Notes under the pieces: model-generated
The model's database searches: none
What the model was told of the DNA's origin: nothing
Seen by the model: only the letters and a program-made list of their open reading frames with translations
Origin: Bacteriovoracales bacterium
GTDB taxonomy: Bacteria; Bdellovibrionota; Bacteriovoracia; Bacteriovoracales; Bacteriovoracaceae
NCBI GenBank assembly: GCA_030149295.1
Contig: JASBRV010000115.1
Coordinates: forward strand, 1 to 64,000
Direction: 5' to 3'
Length of the DNA stretch: 64,000 nucleotides
Part shown: positions 42,604 to 50,272 of the stretch, piece by piece
How positions within the stretch are numbered: the stretch's first letter is position 1
How the letters are laid out: every line of letters starts with the position of its first letter
Made by a program: the position numbers and the translations under genes

Positions 42604-43641
42604 TTAAGAAAGAGTCGTTACTTGCTTTAGAAGATCAATCGATTCGAGAGCCTTACCACATCCTCGAACAACACAAGTCAAAGGATCCTCAGCTAAGCTG
42701 ACGGGGAGACCTGTCTTTTCTTTAATAAGGATGTCTAAATTAGCCAATAAAGAACCACCTCCAGCGAGGATAATTCCATTATCCACAATATCAGCTGCTA
42801 ATTCTGGCGGTGTTTTTTCAAGAGAAATCTTAATAGCTTCTACAACTTCAGAAATTGGATCGCTTAAAGCATCTCTAATTTCATCACTTGTCACTTCAAT
42901 AATCTTTGGAGCTCCTGCTATTAGATCACGGCCTTTTACTTCAAAAGATTTCACTTCCTCATCAAAAGGATATGCATTACCAATAGAAATTTTTATCGCT
43001 TCCGCAGTCCTTTCCCCAATGAGAAGGGAATACTTCTTTTTAATATACTGAGTGATCGCCTCGTCAAATTTATCCCCTGCGACACGAACAGATTTAGAAA
43101 AGACAATGCCACCAAGAGAGATCACCGCAACCTCAGTTGTCCCCCCACCTATATCGACAATCATATTCCCACTTGGTTCTGTAATGGGAAGACCAGCACC
43201 AATTGCTGCCGCCATAGGCTCTTCAATTAGATAAACCTCTCTCGCTCCGGCCTGCTCAGCAGACTCTTTAACGGCACGTTTTTCGACTTGAGTAATTCCA
43301 AAGGGGATACAGATGATAATTCTTGGCTTAACAAGTTTTGATCCGGCAAGTGACTTTTGAATAAAGTAACGAAGCATCGCTTGTGTCACTTCAAAGTCAG
43401 CGATCACACCGTCTTTCATAGGCCGAATGGCCTTAATCGATCCAGGAGTTCTTCCAAGCATCTCTTTTGCTTCTTTACCAACAGCTAAAACCTTAGAGAC
43501 ACCCTTTACTCCTTGATGTACCGCTACCACTGATGGTTCATTAACAATAATGCCTCTATCTTTTGCATAAACGAGACAATTCGCTGTCCCTAAATCGATG
43601 GCCAAATCATTAGAAAACCAATCTAAAAATTTCTTAAACAT
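42604..43641 (-). CDS. mreB: Rod shape-determining protein MreB
   Basis: Bacterial actin that guides side-wall synthesis. 345 residues, standard. The actin-fold phosphate loops are [13 protein letters not shown] (about 12-24) and [13 protein letters not shown] (about 165-177); ILAGGGSLL supplies the adenosine motif. The N-terminal [11 protein letters not shown] is the amphipathic membrane-binding segment. AAGGA precedes the ATG. MreC and MreD are not adjacent; instead amn lies 20 bases upstream and a PilZ-like gene downstream. Confidence 0.97.
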   Translation of the reverse strand: MFKKFLDWFSNDLAIDLGTANCLVYAKDRGIIVNEPSVVAVHQGVKGVSKVLAVGKEAKEMLGRTPGSIKAIRPMKDGVIADFEVTQAMLRYFIQKSLAGSKLVKPRIIICIPFGITQVEKRAVKESAEQAGAREVYLIEEPMAAAIGAGLPITEPSGNMIVDIGGGTTEVAVISLGGIVFSKSVRVAGDKFDEAITQYIKKKYSLLIGERTAEAIKISIGNAYPFDEEVKSFEVKGRDLIAGAPKIIEVTSDEIRDALSDPISEVVEAIKISLEKTPPELAADIVDNGIILAGGGSLLANLDILIKEKTGLPVSLAEDPLTCVVRGCGKALESIDLLKQVTTLS

Positions 43642-43661
43642 AACTCAAATCCTTCCTAAAT

Positions 43662-44657
43662 TTACCAGTGGTAATGCCTAATATTTTCACCTCGATCAGC
43701 AATGTCAGCCATGGCCTCAATTCCCAGCTCAATGTGAACATCTGTAAATTTCTTAAAAACTGACTTTGCTGACTTCTTCGTCTTAATTCCACCCGGCTTA
43801 AGAGGGCAATCTGAAACAAGCAAGAGTGCACCAATATTCACCTTACTGACAAAGCAAGTTGTAAAAAGAGCTGCCGTTTCCATCTCAACAGCTAAAACCC
43901 TTTCTTCAATAAGATTAATCTTAAATTTTTCATCAAACTCCCAAAAACGAAAATCAGTAGAGTGAATAGTTCCCGTTCTGTATTCATGGCCATGCTCAAC
44001 TAAAATTTGAGAAACAAATTTCTGAACCTTAAAAGTGGGCAGCGCAGGCACTTGTGGTGGTAAAAAGTGGCGAGTGACACCTTCAGCTCTAATCGAAGCA
44101 ATTGGTAAAATAAAGTCACCAACCTTTAATGAAGGATGAACAGCTCCACATAAACCTAAAAACAAGACAGCTTTAGGTCTAACAACTGCTAATAGCTCGC
44201 CAATAAGAGCCGCCATTGCCGAGCCCACACCAAACTCAATAATTGTCACTGCCGCCTTCTTACTTGAAGATGCTTTAAAGGCAGAACCCTGAGTGTAATG
44301 AGCATCATCTAGGATGCTATTAAATCTCTCTACATAATAGTGAAAATTTGTGAGGATAACTTGTTTTTGAAAATCTTCAAAATTATGGCCTGTGTAGCGC
44401 TCAAGCATGTCGATGGCGATGCGCTTTTTCTCATCATTACCATGAATCCGCATTGCCTTTAAAAGAGACTTCTTTACCGCAAATGAACTATTAAGGAAGT
44501 CTTCTTCTTCTTTTACTTTTGAAGAACTCTTAGAGTTAGCCTTAGATGTTTTTTTTACAGTTTTTTTCGTGGATTTCTTAGCCACTTTTTTACTGCTTTT
44601 TTTAGTAGCTCGCCCGCTCGCATTCTTACGTGCAATCTTCTTTTTTTTGACGCTCAT
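43662..44657 (-). CDS. amn: AMP nucleosidase with lysine-rich N-terminal extension
   Basis: Splits AMP into adenine and ribose 5-phosphate. The core (about residues 80-330) has RYTGHNFEDF, IIEFGVGSAMAA, AVLFLGLCGAVH, LPIASIRAEGVTRHFLPP, AVEMETAALF (the nucleoside phosphorylase fold's purine site) and LLLVSDCPL, matching the shorter Bacteroidetes type of AMP nucleosidase. Ahead of it is a strongly basic stretch of about 50 residues of alternating Lys, Ser, Thr and Ala, like histone H1 tails, which those enzymes lack. The start at 44657 has AGGGA upstream; ATG 44663 is two codons earlier. A promoter is visible upstream. It leads into mreB. Confidence 0.88.
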   Translation of the reverse strand: MSVKKKKIARKNASGRATKKSSKKVAKKSTKKTVKKTSKANSKSSSKVKEEEDFLNSSFAVKKSLLKAMRIHGNDEKKRIAIDMLERYTGHNFEDFQKQVILTNFHYYVERFNSILDDAHYTQGSAFKASSSKKAAVTIIEFGVGSAMAALIGELLAVVRPKAVLFLGLCGAVHPSLKVGDFILPIASIRAEGVTRHFLPPQVPALPTFKVQKFVSQILVEHGHEYRTGTIHSTDFRFWEFDEKFKINLIEERVLAVEMETAALFTTCFVSKVNIGALLLVSDCPLKPGGIKTKKSAKSVFKKFTDVHIELGIEAMADIADRGENIRHYHW

Positions 44658-44707
44658 TGTCATCCCTGAATTTACTTCATCCCATCCTCTAGGAAATAGT
44701 ATGTAAA

Positions 44708-44736
44708 ATTTAACACTTAGAGAGATTCAATGACAA
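44708..44736 (-). promoter_or_regulatory. Probable promoter of amn
   Basis: On the minus strand TTGTCA (44736-44731), 17-base spacer, TTAAAT (44713-44708). Five and four of six consensus matches. It would give a leader of about 45 bases. Confidence 0.5.
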
Positions 44737-44785
44737 CTTTATCCCTATTAAAAGTAGTTAAAAGTATCCTAAGAGTCCGTTTGGC

Positions 44786-44814
44786 TTGCCAAGCGCATTT
44801 ATCGGCCCTATTAT
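44786..44814 (+). promoter_or_regulatory. Strong sigma-70 promoter of the small basic protein gene
   Basis: TTGCCA at 44786-44791, 17-base spacer, TATTAT at 44809-44814; five of six matches in each box. The -35 box overlaps a small inverted repeat (TTGGC and GCCAA, 44781-44792). Transcription would start near 44821, about 43 bases before the ATG. Confidence 0.72.
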
Positions 44815-44863
44815 GAGCCCCTACTTTTAATATTTTAACTACTAGCAGCAAAGGTTGAGTCAA

Positions 44864-44974
44864 ATGGGACGTGGTAGAAAAAAGCAAACAATCAAAATGA
44901 ATCGTAAAAAGGGTCAGGCTAAGAAGAAGGCCAGAATCCAAAAAAGAATCGAAGCAGGAAAAAAGAACTCTTAA
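44864..44974 (+). CDS. Tiny, very basic protein of 36 residues
   Basis: The product starts MGRGRKKQTIKMNRKK and ends RIEAGKKNS. Sixteen of 36 residues are Lys or Arg and only one is acidic. Such composition is usual for small ribosomal proteins or nucleic-acid-binding peptides; I do not recognise it as a named ribosomal protein (it does not match L36, L34 or Thx). Support: a near-consensus promoter 50 bases upstream, AAAGG 9 bases before the ATG, and a stop that fits exactly with the convergent neighbour, sharing TTAA. The middle KKxxAKKKARIQKRIEAG should form one basic helix. Confidence 0.65.
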   Translation: MGRGRKKQTIKMNRKKGQAKKKARIQKRIEAGKKNS

Positions 44975-46002
44975 TTTTCCTCTAGGTACTCAAATAAAAA
45001 TTGAGCATTTTCATCTAGCTTACTATTTGAAGCACTGTCGTGGTTCTTAAGAGTAAGCTGGATTTTTTTTGCCTTTTTTAAGAAAGAAAAAAAAGCTAAG
45101 CATCTCGATAAAACAATTTTCCCTTTAATAAGAAAATCTTTAAAACCTGGTTCCCAAAAATACTCAAAAAGTATGGGAAGACCGAATCCAATAACACCTT
45201 CCTTCAAAATCTGAGAATAAATATTTACAAGACTGGCCGATGATACACTAAATTTATTCGTCCGATGGCCCAACATAAAGTAAGCACTGAAGTATTCCTT
45301 TCCTATGCTTAAAGAAAGGTCTGCGATGTCAATTAACTGCTTTTCTCCATAGTGGTGTCTGATTAAGGAGTAAGATTCCGCTTTTGAAAGATTTTCTGGC
45401 AATTTAGCACTGGGCTCAAAGCCTAAGCGTAAGGGAAAAGGATAGACCTTTCCTTTGCGGTCAATAAGAGGCGAATCATCTGAATAAAGGGAAACCCCTT
45501 CTTTACATAAGATATAAGAAAGAAGAGTTGATTTACCTGTACCCGAGGGAAAAGAGAGTAAGCAAAGTTTTCCTTCATAGGAAAAACAAGCTCCATGAAG
45601 ACGATGCATTCCTTTTAAGTCTAACAGCTTACCCACTCTACTCAAGATTACGAGATAAGCGATTTCATGAGTAGGGTGCAAGTGTTTTGACTCAATTACT
45701 ACTTCGTTATTATTGAAATTGATAGAACTACAAACACCACTTGGATAAAGACAATACCTCTGGTGATCTTTTGTAAAAAACTGAACTTTATTTTGATAAG
45801 AGAAAAGCTTCTTATCCTCTAGGTAACTTTGAATTGAATCGTTCTGGTTTACTGTAATTGAAATACTCGCTTTTTCTTCTGTCATAGAGGATTTTCTCAC
45901 AAAAAAAGAAAAGTCCTTCTCAAGTCTTGCTGCAACTTCACTCCAATCGGTGATTACCTCAACAAGTACTCCATAAAAGTCGAATTTAAGGTTTTTTTCC
46001 AT
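44971..46002 (-). CDS. HprK-like P-loop kinase-related protein
   Basis: 343 residues. Residues about 140-190 read RLHGACFSYEGKL, then the P-loop SFPSGTGKSTLLSYIL, then YSDDSPLID. This order (HG.....G, GxxGxGKS, SDD) is that of the HPr kinase/PEP-carboxykinase fold, in which the two acidic residues after the P-loop bind metal. It lacks the rest of true HPr kinase. HprK-related proteins without PTS function occur near peptide-modification and polysaccharide genes. No PqqD-like or HPr gene is adjacent; it is divergent from a glycosyltransferase by 57 bases. The last 60 residues are basic. Substrate unknown. Confidence 0.68.
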   Translation of the reverse strand: MEKNLKFDFYGVLVEVITDWSEVAARLEKDFSFFVRKSSMTEEKASISITVNQNDSIQSYLEDKKLFSYQNKVQFFTKDHQRYCLYPSGVCSSINFNNNEVVIESKHLHPTHEIAYLVILSRVGKLLDLKGMHRLHGACFSYEGKLCLLSFPSGTGKSTLLSYILCKEGVSLYSDDSPLIDRKGKVYPFPLRLGFEPSAKLPENLSKAESYSLIRHHYGEKQLIDIADLSLSIGKEYFSAYFMLGHRTNKFSVSSASLVNIYSQILKEGVIGFGLPILFEYFWEPGFKDFLIKGKIVLSRCLAFFSFLKKAKKIQLTLKNHDSASNSKLDENAQFLFEYLEEN

Positions 46003-46059
46003 TAGATGTTAATGATACCATTGGTTTTTAAGTAAGGCGGTTTTTTAAGGAAAGTTCTC

Positions 46060-47037
46060 TTGGAAGATTTTTCAGTCATTATAGTTACATACAAGAGAAT
46101 TCAACTTCTTTCACAAATTCTTTCTCAGTTAAAGCATCTTAATTCCGTTTATGTCGTAATCAACGGCGACTTCTCCCCTACTTATCACCAAGTTAAAAAA
46201 GATAATCCTAATGTTACCTTTTTAGAGGGGACATTTAACACTCCTGGAGAGGCAAGAAATTTTGCATTAAGAAGCGTTCATACGCCTTGGACTCTTTTCT
46301 TAGATGATGACGTCATCTTACCTGATAACTATCTTCAATATTCTAAAGAAATCATTAAATCTCTTCCTGAAGAAATTGTTTGCTTCGGTGGTCCTGATCA
46401 ACCTATAAAAAATGCTAGTATTTTTCAAAAGTCATTGGGTCTCACCTTGAGCTCCCCCATGGCAACGGCTCATACAAGACTTAGGCATACAAAGGGAAAA
46501 AAAACTATCATTAATGGAAAGGAGAATAATTTAATCCTATGCCATCTTTGGATAAAAACACACTTTATTAAAGAGCATAATATTGAATTCTCTCCCCATC
46601 TCTTTAGAAATGAAGAAAACCTTCTTATTTCACAAATAACCCACCATGGCGGTAGAGCTCAATACTACCCAGATCTCAATGTCTATCATCACAGAAAGAC
46701 AAGAATTGACCATTTAACAAGAGCTGTCTTTAGTAGTGGAAAGAATCGAGTGAAATCATTTGTCATGGATAAAAAACTGTTTCATCCTCTTTTTCTTATT
46801 CCAGCTCTGTGGGTCTTATATTTATGTTTTCTTTTAAGTGGATTTGCTTTTGAAGGAAGACTGATTCCCTTACAGGCTTATTTAACTCTCTCAGTATTCA
46901 TGAGCATAAAGGTTTCTCAAGGTAACCCAATTGCATTTCCCCTAGTTCTCTTTTATCAATTTTGGATGAATATTGTTTATGGGCTAGGAATCCTGTGGGG
47001 TCTCTTCCTCAGTCCCCTTTACCGTTTGCGCCTCTAG
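46060..47037 (+). CDS. Family 2 glycosyltransferase with membrane tail
   Basis: 325 residues. N-terminal GT-A domain: FSVIIVTYKR (about 4-13), GEARNFALRS and the metal-binding LFLDDDVILP (about 86-95). The middle contains RNEENLLI, resembling the acceptor-side ED motif. The C-terminal third has two or three hydrophobic helices (about 245-310), so it is membrane-attached. It would add a sugar to a lipid or surface glycan. The start is TTG at 46060 with AAGGAAA upstream. Its last 54 bases overlap the convergent LpoA-like gene. Confidence 0.88.
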   Translation: MEDFSVIIVTYKRIQLLSQILSQLKHLNSVYVVINGDFSPTYHQVKKDNPNVTFLEGTFNTPGEARNFALRSVHTPWTLFLDDDVILPDNYLQYSKEIIKSLPEEIVCFGGPDQPIKNASIFQKSLGLTLSSPMATAHTRLRHTKGKKTIINGKENNLILCHLWIKTHFIKEHNIEFSPHLFRNEENLLISQITHHGGRAQYYPDLNVYHHRKTRIDHLTRAVFSSGKNRVKSFVMDKKLFHPLFLIPALWVLYLCFLLSGFAFEGRLIPLQAYLTLSVFMSIKVSQGNPIAFPLVLFYQFWMNIVYGLGILWGLFLSPLYRLRL

Positions 47038-48990
47038 CTCTACTTCATTAATTTTACCATTTTTAAAATGTAAACTTGCTAACGACTTAAGCCAGATACC
47101 ATCTTTCAATTTCCACGATCCTGTTTGACCTTTAATTTCTCCAAGCCCTCTGATAGCCATATCGAGTTCATCACGAGATTGATATGTCTGACGACTTAAA
47201 AGATTAAGGGCAATGCCCATACTATCATATGTTCTTAATTCAATAAGTTTCAAGCTAGAACCATAATTTTTCTTAAAGGACTCTGAAAAAGACTCTGAAA
47301 CTTCTTGAACATCATCTCCAACAAAATAAATATTTTTAAATTTATAGCTTTCCTTTTTAAGGCGGCGACTTCTCCAACTTGGTCCACCAACAATGGGAAT
47401 TTGGAAAGCATCATAATAAGTGAAGGTTGGAATAATTTGCACTGCTTCTAAAGGAAAGGCCGGAATAAATACCCAATCAAAATCAATTTGTGGTGGTAGA
47501 GTCTGCACCCTTCTTGTAGAACGATTTCCCTCTAAACTGTGGATCTCTTCAAGTAACTTAAATTCCTCTGAGCGAGTACGCGGAAACTTTAAACCCAATA
47601 AGTTCTTGATAGGATCACTAAAATTTGCTGGCTTTTTATCGTAATTATAAAGACCAACGACAGGAAACTTCATTAAATTAGACTTTCTCCAAAACTCATT
47701 TACATAGGCTTTACCTCTTTTAGAGTTTGGATAAACTACAGCGGCACGGGGACCAAATTTTTTCACGATATCGGAAGAAAGTAATTGGTCGATTTGAGAC
47801 TCAATTGAGCCTGGAACTTCTAATAGCAAGTGATCCTTATCTTCCTTATCCATATAAATTTGAGAAAGACTGATAAAGAAAACACCACTCTTTTTGGCTA
47901 CCTCAAACTCCTTCATGGCCTCGTTTGAGAAAAGACCACCTATAACAGCAGACACATAATGCTTTTCCACAAGTTCTTTGATGTGATGTGCCCCAACAAC
48001 TCCACTTCCTTTGGAGTCTCTCACGATAATTTTAAAAGGTGGTAGATCTGGGTTCGATTTTTGATACTTTCTTAAGGCAGCATCAATTCCTCTCAGTGCT
48101 CGATTTCCATAATCATTCCTATCTCCTGAAAGGGGTAAGACGACTCCGATCGTGAGGGGATCCAATCTAGCGTAATTTTCTACTCTATAAGTAAAATTTG
48201 TTACCAAGGTTTTAATTTCAGGATATTGAGCAAAATTATCATCGATCCATCCAATCAAATCCTTCGCGTCATCCTTTTCTCCGCTGTAATATATTTTCTC
48301 TGCTTCTAAATAGGATAAATATCCAATAACGAAAAACTTTTCATTTTCATATTTTTCAAGAAGCCGATACTTTTGCCCCTGATCGAGCTGTCGAAACTTA
48401 TTTAAGAGAAGCTCATAGTTAGAATCGATTCTAAGATCTGAAATCTTTTCCTTTTCTGATAATGTCCAAACTAAAGACTCGATCGCAATATCTTCGTTGC
48501 CCAACTCATTTGCCAGCCGATATCGCAAAACATGAAACTTAACGATTTCATTAGGGCCTAGAGAACGAAATGGCGCGTCTTTTAAAACTTTGAAAGCCTC
48601 TTCACTCATATTTAATCGATAATAAGAGCTAGCCAGATTTAGGCTAATTTGTCCGGTTAGATTTTCATCCTCTTTAGAACTTGTAAGTGCCTGGTTAAAG
48701 TTAAATATCGCCTGTTCATAATTCTCTCTTCCAAAATAAATAACGCCAATAAGATTTCTGCGTAGGGCTTTCTCAGCAGGCATTAGCTCTGCCTCGTTAA
48801 AAGCTTTTAATTGATTTAAGGCGATATCAGCATTTCCTCTTTTAAACTGAGTTTTAATCATTTCAATCTTTTTTAAAAAAGGCTCAGAATAGAGGTCCTT
48901 ATTAGAACCACTTGAGATCATTTTGATGCCGCCACAACTAGTGAAAAGCAAACTAAATAGTATTAGGAAAACTTGAGAATAATACTTCAT
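46984..48990 (-). CDS. LpoA-like lipoprotein: TPR region plus periplasmic-binding domain
   Basis: 668 residues from ATG 48990 (GGGG 6 bases upstream; a TTG two codons earlier is less likely). Signal peptide with lipobox FTSC (cysteine near residue 19). Residues about 40-265 carry TPR-type repeats (GVIYFGRENYEQAIFNFNQAL). Residues about 280-640 form a type I periplasmic-binding fold starting LTIGVVLPLSGDRNDYGNRALRG. This two-part build is that of LpoA/LppC, the outer-membrane activator of penicillin-binding protein 1A, though relatives may bind small ligands instead. It sits downstream of dnaJ. The C-terminal end overlaps the glycosyltransferase gene by 54 bases. Confidence 0.78.
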   Translation of the reverse strand: MKYYSQVFLILFSLLFTSCGGIKMISSGSNKDLYSEPFLKKIEMIKTQFKRGNADIALNQLKAFNEAELMPAEKALRRNLIGVIYFGRENYEQAIFNFNQALTSSKEDENLTGQISLNLASSYYRLNMSEEAFKVLKDAPFRSLGPNEIVKFHVLRYRLANELGNEDIAIESLVWTLSEKEKISDLRIDSNYELLLNKFRQLDQGQKYRLLEKYENEKFFVIGYLSYLEAEKIYYSGEKDDAKDLIGWIDDNFAQYPEIKTLVTNFTYRVENYARLDPLTIGVVLPLSGDRNDYGNRALRGIDAALRKYQKSNPDLPPFKIIVRDSKGSGVVGAHHIKELVEKHYVSAVIGGLFSNEAMKEFEVAKKSGVFFISLSQIYMDKEDKDHLLLEVPGSIESQIDQLLSSDIVKKFGPRAAVVYPNSKRGKAYVNEFWRKSNLMKFPVVGLYNYDKKPANFSDPIKNLLGLKFPRTRSEEFKLLEEIHSLEGNRSTRRVQTLPPQIDFDWVFIPAFPLEAVQIIPTFTYYDAFQIPIVGGPSWRSRRLKKESYKFKNIYFVGDDVQEVSESFSESFKKNYGSSLKLIELRTYDSMGIALNLLSRQTYQSRDELDMAIRGLGEIKGQTGSWKLKDGIWLKSLASLHFKNGKINEVELEAQTVKGTEEETPQDS

Positions 48991-49058
48991 TAACAACCCC
49001 GAAAATCCATTTCTGAGCCATTATATTACTATCTTAAAGAAATATATTCCAACCTCTA

Positions 49059-50192
49059 TTAATGGAAAAGGTCTTTCACTTTATCCAAAAAGCCCCTACT
49101 CATTGGATGACTCTTCTCACTATCATCAAGCTCAGAAAGTCTCTTAAAAATCTCCCTTTGCTCCCCAGTCAGCTTAGTCGGGGTTTCGACATGAATAGTC
49201 AAAATAAGATCACCAACTCCATAAGCCCCAAGTTTTTGGATTCCCTTTCCTTTGAGACGCATTTTTTTACCAGATTGAGTGCCCTCAGGAATGGACATGC
49301 TCACTTTTCCATCAAGCGTAGGCACTTCTATCTCATCACCCAATGCCGCTTGAGAAAAGCTAATTGGTATTGTGCAATGAAGATTAAATCCATCTCGTTC
49401 AAATATTGCATGATTCAAGACATTAATAACAACGTATAAATCTCCATCAGGAGCACCCTGGGTACCAGCATCCCCCTCACCAGAGAGCTTAAGCCTTTGG
49501 TTAGAATCGATACCAACTGGAACCTTTACAGCGAGATCAACTTTTTCTCTTTTACGCCCTTGTCCATTACAAGTTCCACAAGGATCTTTAACCATTTGGC
49601 CGCTTCCCTGACACTTCGGACAAGTCGTCGCTACAGTGAAAAAGCCCTGTTGCCTGCGAACTTCTCCCATCCCTTGGCACATATCGCATGTAGACGGTTG
49701 AGTTCCCGCTTTAGCACCAGAGCCACTACAAGTCCCACACTCAACAAAACGAGTCAGTGAAATATTTTTCTCAGCACCAAAGGCTGCTTCTTCAAAGGTT
49801 ACGTCAATTCCCATTTGCAGATCATTTCCTGGTGTTCCACGAGTACGGCGGCGACCACCTCTGCGGCCCCCCCCCAAGATGTCGCCAAAGATATCTCCGA
49901 AGATGTCACCCAAGTCACCAAAGTCGGCACCCTGTCCAAAGCCACCTTGGCCAAAGCCACTCTGGCCATCGACACCTGCATGACCAAATTGATCATAACG
50001 AGCTCTTTTATTTTCATCCAAGAGAACTTCGGCTGCCTCAGAGGCTTCTTTGAACTTTGTTTCTGCCTCTTTGTTATCTGGGTTTCTATCAGGGTGATGT
50101 TTCAAGGCTAACTTTCTATAAGCCTTCTTTATCTCATCCTTTGAAGCCCCTTTTTGAAGGCCTAAAATTTCGTAGTAATCTCTTTTGCTCAT
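49059..50192 (-). CDS. dnaJ: Chaperone DnaJ
   Basis: Hsp40 co-chaperone that delivers clients to DnaK and stimulates its ATPase. 377 residues. J domain (1-70) with HHPDRNPD; Gly/Phe-rich region (about 75-125) with repeated [10 protein letters not shown]; zinc-binding region (about 143-210) with four CxxCxGxG repeats ([32 protein letters not shown]); C-terminal substrate domains. A run of nine G on the coding strand lies in the Gly-rich region. It follows dnaK with an 80-base gap containing a strong terminator. Confidence 0.98.
   Translation of the reverse strand: MSKRDYYEILGLQKGASKDEIKKAYRKLALKHHPDRNPDNKEAETKFKEASEAAEVLLDENKRARYDQFGHAGVDGQSGFGQGGFGQGADFGDLGDIFGDIFGDILGGGRRGGRRRTRGTPGNDLQMGIDVTFEEAAFGAEKNISLTRFVECGTCSGSGAKAGTQPSTCDMCQGMGEVRRQQGFFTVATTCPKCQGSGQMVKDPCGTCNGQGRKREKVDLAVKVPVGIDSNQRLKLSGEGDAGTQGAPDGDLYVVINVLNHAIFERDGFNLHCTIPISFSQAALGDEIEVPTLDGKVSMSIPEGTQSGKKMRLKGKGIQKLGAYGVGDLILTIHVETPTKLTGEQREIFKRLSELDDSEKSHPMSRGFLDKVKDLFH
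49867..49875. repeat. Nine-base C/G homopolymer inside dnaJ
   Basis: A run of nine C on the plus strand (G on the coding strand) in the codons for the Gly-rich region. Such tracts are prone to replication slippage and to sequencing error. The reading frame is intact as given. Confidence 0.9.
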
Positions 50193-50210
50193 CTCAACAA
50201 CCTAATTCAA

Positions 50211-50253
50211 CTTTTTTGAATTCAAAAAAAGAAAGGGCACAGAACCTGTGCCC
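50211..50253 (-). terminator. Terminator between dnaK and dnaJ, with adjoining palindrome
   Basis: GGGCACAG (50235-50242), loop of three, CTGTGCCC (50246-50253), then TTTCTTTTTTT on the minus strand, 20 bases after the dnaK stop. The U-run forms one arm of a near-perfect palindrome centred on GAATTC (50211-50231) that ends about 18 bases before dnaJ. Confidence 0.88.
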
Positions 50254-50272
50254 TCCTCACTCAATCTATTTA

